DNA from: an uncultured Oscillospiraceae bacterium
GTDB lineage: Bacteria > Bacillota_A > Clostridia > Oscillospirales > Acutalibacteraceae
Assembly (NCBI GenBank): GCA_905211185.1
Contig: CAJLZR010000024.1
Coordinates: 1 to 9,257, forward strand
Direction: 5' to 3'
Length of the DNA stretch: 9,257 bases
The notes under the pieces were generated by a model. It was not told the DNA's origin. It worked only from the letters and a program-made list of their open reading frames with translations, and searched no databases. Numbering within the stretch: position 1 is the first letter of the stretch; each line of letters starts with the position of its first letter. Positions 5,116 to 9,257 of this stretch are shown piece after piece. Both the position numbers and the translations under genes were made by a program.

Positions 5116-6210
5116 ATGAAAATAGGAATAGTTGGTCTCCCAAATGTTGGAAAAAGCACATTGTTTAATGCTATTACCAATGCCGGCGCAATGTCAGCAA
5201 ACTATCCGTTTTGCACGGTAGAGCCAAACGTTGGAATTGTATCAGTCCCTGATGCACGCTTGCAAAAGCTTGCGGAGCTTTATGACCCGGAAAAGGTAAC
5301 GCCTGCAACTATAGAGTTTGTAGATATTGCGGGGCTTGTAAAAGGAGCCTCCAAAGGTGAAGGCCTCGGAAATAAGTTTTTGGCAAACATCAGAGAAGTA
5401 GATGCTATAGTGCATGTTGTAAGGTGTTTTGAAAACGATAATATAATTCACGTAAACGGAGAAGTAAACCCAGCCAAAGATATAGAAATAATAAACTTGG
5501 AACTTATTTTTGCAGATATTGAAACAATCGAAAAAAGAATTCAAAAAACGGAAAAATTAATAAAGGCTGACAAGAAGTATATAGAAGAGTTAGAAATTTG
5601 CAAAAAAGTTTTAAACACATTACAAAACGGAAAAATGGCCAAATCAGCAGATTATACCGAAGAAGAAAAGGAATATGTAAGCTCCCTTGGTTTGCTTACA
5701 ACAAAGCCGGTAATATATGCGGCAAACGTTTCGGAAAACGATTTTTCAAATGGTATTGAAAAAAATAAAAAATATGAAGAAGTTAAAAAAATAGCCAATT
5801 CTGAAAATTCAAAAGTATTACCTATATGTGCAGAGCTGGAAGCACAAATTTCGGAAATGGATCAAAACGAAAAATTGGAATTTTTAAAAGATATTGGTCT
5901 TAAACAATCGGGGCTCGATAGGCTAATCTCAGCTTGCTACGACCTATTGGGGTTAATCTCTTATTTAACCGCCGGCAAGCCCGAAGTTAGAGCTTGGACA
6001 ATAAAAAAAGGCACCAAAGCGCCTCAAGCAGCGGGGAAAATCCACAGCGATTTTGAAAGAGGTTTTATAAGAGCCGAAGTAATACCATATGAAAAATTAA
6101 TCGAATGTGGCTCCCTAAATGCAGCTAAAGAAAAAGGGCTGGTAAAATCCGAAGGAAAAGATTACGTTATGCAAGACGGGGACGTAGTACTATTTAGATT
6201 CAATGTTTAA
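5116..6210 (+). CDS. ychF: Ribosome-associated P-loop ATPase YchF/OLA1
   Basis: Universally conserved Obg-family P-loop protein that, unusually for its family, hydrolyses ATP. It binds ribosomes and is linked to stress responses and translation. The P-loop GLPNVGKS spans residues 7-14. The G3 motif DIAGLVKG (70-77) has the hydrophobic residue typical of YchF where Ras-like GTPases carry the catalytic Gln. The G4 motif reads NVSE (204-207), the NxxE form associated with ATP rather than GTP preference, in place of NKxD. A coiled-coil-like helical insertion lies around 125-175, and a TGS domain occupies about 281-364, ending FRFNV. At 364 residues it is the standard length. The ribosome site AGAGGT is 6 nt before the ATG. 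It diverges from the phospholipase cassette and shares its regulatory region; a 113-nt gap separates it from the downstream glycosylase gene. Confidence 0.97.
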   Translation: MKIGIVGLPNVGKSTLFNAITNAGAMSANYPFCTVEPNVGIVSVPDARLQKLAELYDPEKVTPATIEFVDIAGLVKGASKGEGLGNKFLANIREVDAIVHVVRCFENDNIIHVNGEVNPAKDIEIINLELIFADIETIEKRIQKTEKLIKADKKYIEELEICKKVLNTLQNGKMAKSADYTEEEKEYVSSLGLLTTKPVIYAANVSENDFSNGIEKNKKYEEVKKIANSENSKVLPICAELEAQISEMDQNEKLEFLKDIGLKQSGLDRLISACYDLLGLISYLTAGKPEVRAWTIKKGTKAPQAAGKIHSDFERGFIRAEVIPYEKLIECGSLNAAKEKGLVKSEGKDYVMQDGDVVLFRFNV

Positions 6211-6323
6211 AAAAAATAAATCTTTTCAAAACCATATGGAAAAAGTTTTAGTAGACAAATAGTTTAAAAGTATGATTAAAAACACAAAAAATTCAATCTT
6301 AAATGTAAAGGTAAAAAATAATT

Positions 6324-6899
6324 ATGATGTATGACTCTTGGGAAACTTTGAAAAATGAATGCACACAATGCACTAAATGCAAACTGTGCGAAACCCGCAC
6401 GAATGTTGTGTTTGGATATGGCAATCCAAAAGCAGAGGTAATGTTTGTGGGAGAGGGCCCTGGCGAACAAGAAGATTTGCAAGGAAAACCGTTCGTAGGG
6501 CGGTCAGGAAAACTACTCGATGCCATGCTAAACGATGTTGGGCTCAGCCGAGAAAAAAATATATACATAGGAAACATAGTTAAATGTAGGCCCCCTAAAA
6601 ACAGAGACCCTTTACCGGAGGAGCAAGAATGCTGCATAAATTGGCTTCGTAACCAGGTTCTAATTTTAAAACCTAAAATTATAGTTGCAGTGGGAAGAAT
6701 TGCAGCCATGAAGATAATAGACCCAAATATTAAAATAACAAAAGATCATGGCAAATTTTATAAAAAGAAAAAAACATTGATGATGCCAACCATTCACCCT
6801 GCCGCAATACTCAGAAATCCAAACCAAAAGCCACTTGTGGAAGAAGATTTCCAAAATTTAAAAAACAAAATTTTAGAAATCTGCAACCATACATATTAA
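6324..6899 (+). CDS. Family 4 (iron-sulfur) uracil-DNA glycosylase
   Basis: Removes uracil from DNA that arises by cytosine deamination or dUMP incorporation, starting base-excision repair. The active-site motif GEGPGEQED (43-51) and the C-terminal motif HPAAIL (158-163) mark the family 4 group, as does NIVKCRPPKNR (84-94). Four cysteines matching the [4Fe-4S] ligands of the Thermus enzyme are C16, C19, C88 and C103. Additional cysteines C13, C22 and C104 lie next to them. At 191 residues it is close to the typical length and complete. Start: ATG at 6324 (a second ATG follows directly), with AAAGG about 12 nt upstream, rather far; no better start exists because an in-frame stop lies just upstream. 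A weak promoter-like pair (TTTAGT 6247-6252, TATGAT 6271-6276, spacing 18) precedes it; read-through from ychF is also possible. It converges with ligA. Confidence 0.93.
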   Translation: MMYDSWETLKNECTQCTKCKLCETRTNVVFGYGNPKAEVMFVGEGPGEQEDLQGKPFVGRSGKLLDAMLNDVGLSREKNIYIGNIVKCRPPKNRDPLPEEQECCINWLRNQVLILKPKIIVAVGRIAAMKIIDPNIKITKDHGKFYKKKKTLMMPTIHPAAILRNPNQKPLVEEDFQNLKNKILEICNHTY

Positions 6900-6913
6900 T
6901 TTAAAAACAGCTT

Positions 6914-6966
6914 GATATAAATAAAAAATTGCTGATATGAATTTTAAAACATTCATATCGGCAATT
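6914..6966. terminator. Shared terminator between convergent udg and ligA
   Basis: A 16-bp stem, AATTGCTGATATGAAT (6927-6942) with ATTCATATCGGCAATT (6951-6966), closes an 8-nt loop. The single non-Watson-Crick pair is U-G in plus-strand RNA and A-C in minus-strand RNA. On the minus strand the stem runs into a T-rich tract (RC of 6914-6928, TTTTTTATTTATATC), which suits ligA. On the plus side TTATCTTTATAT follows, which is less ideal but usable for the glycosylase gene. It sits in the 82-nt gap between the two stop codons. Confidence 0.8.
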
Positions 6967-6981
6967 ATCTTTATATAAGAA

Positions 6982-9257
<2,276 letters not shown>

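Noticed and set aside
5242..5544. Minus-strand 100-codon open frame inside ychF
   Set aside because: The opposite strand is the highly conserved YchF ATPase region; the antisense translation shows no recognisable domain.
6227..6246. Palindrome-like CCATATGG with flanking CTTTT/AAAAG downstream of ychF
   Set aside because: The arms are imperfect and no T-run follows, so it is not a convincing terminator; an 8-bp palindrome alone is weak evidence of an operator.
6276..6854. Several overlapping open frames on both strands across the uracil-DNA glycosylase gene
   Set aside because: The family 4 motifs and cysteines are all in the 6324 plus-strand frame; the others have compositions typical of off-frame translation.

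Overview
The window looks like a chromosomal segment of a low-GC, anaerobic, Gram-positive bacterium of the Clostridia type. The evidence is strongly AT-rich intergenic DNA, purine-rich Shine-Dalgarno sequences (AGGAG, AAGGA, AGAGGT) before most genes, a tRNA gene that encodes its own CCA end, and proteins with clostridial-style sequences (family 4 iron-sulfur uracil-DNA glycosylase, NAD-dependent ligase, an MtaB-type methylthiotransferase, an alpha-toxin-like zinc phospholipase C). The species cannot be named from the sequence.

Layout, left to right. Positions 21-2629 (minus strand) carry mtaB, trxA and trxB in transcription order: a tRNA-modifying radical-SAM enzyme followed by thioredoxin and its reductase, closely spaced and probably co-transcribed. 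Upstream lies a tRNA-Val(GAC) gene (2694-2769, minus) with its own terminator. Positions 2915-4845 (minus) hold the accessory-looking part: a secreted zinc-dependent phospholipase C with a full set of metal ligands, followed by two small, unrecognised secreted proteins that resemble each other. This cassette is bounded by a near-consensus promoter (4921-4948) and a strong hairpin terminator (2810-2834), so it reads as one three-gene export operon.

The divergent intergenic region 4846-5115 contains promoters facing both ways and two AT-rich inverted repeats of the same design, about 104 bp apart centre to centre. It leads rightward into ychF (5116-6210) and a family 4 uracil-DNA glycosylase (6324-6899). 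These meet the leftward ligA (6982-8961) at a shared hairpin terminator. ligA is translationally coupled (ATGA overlap) to the gene before it, a pyrimidine-nucleoside phosphorylase of which only the C-terminal 99 residues lie inside the window.

Most of the window is housekeeping: thiol redox, tRNA modification, ribosome-associated ATPase, DNA repair and ligation, nucleoside salvage. The part most likely to be undescribed is the phospholipase cassette: its two paralogous secreted partners of unknown function and the paired dyads at its promoter. No mobile-element genes, CRISPR array or phage genes were seen.
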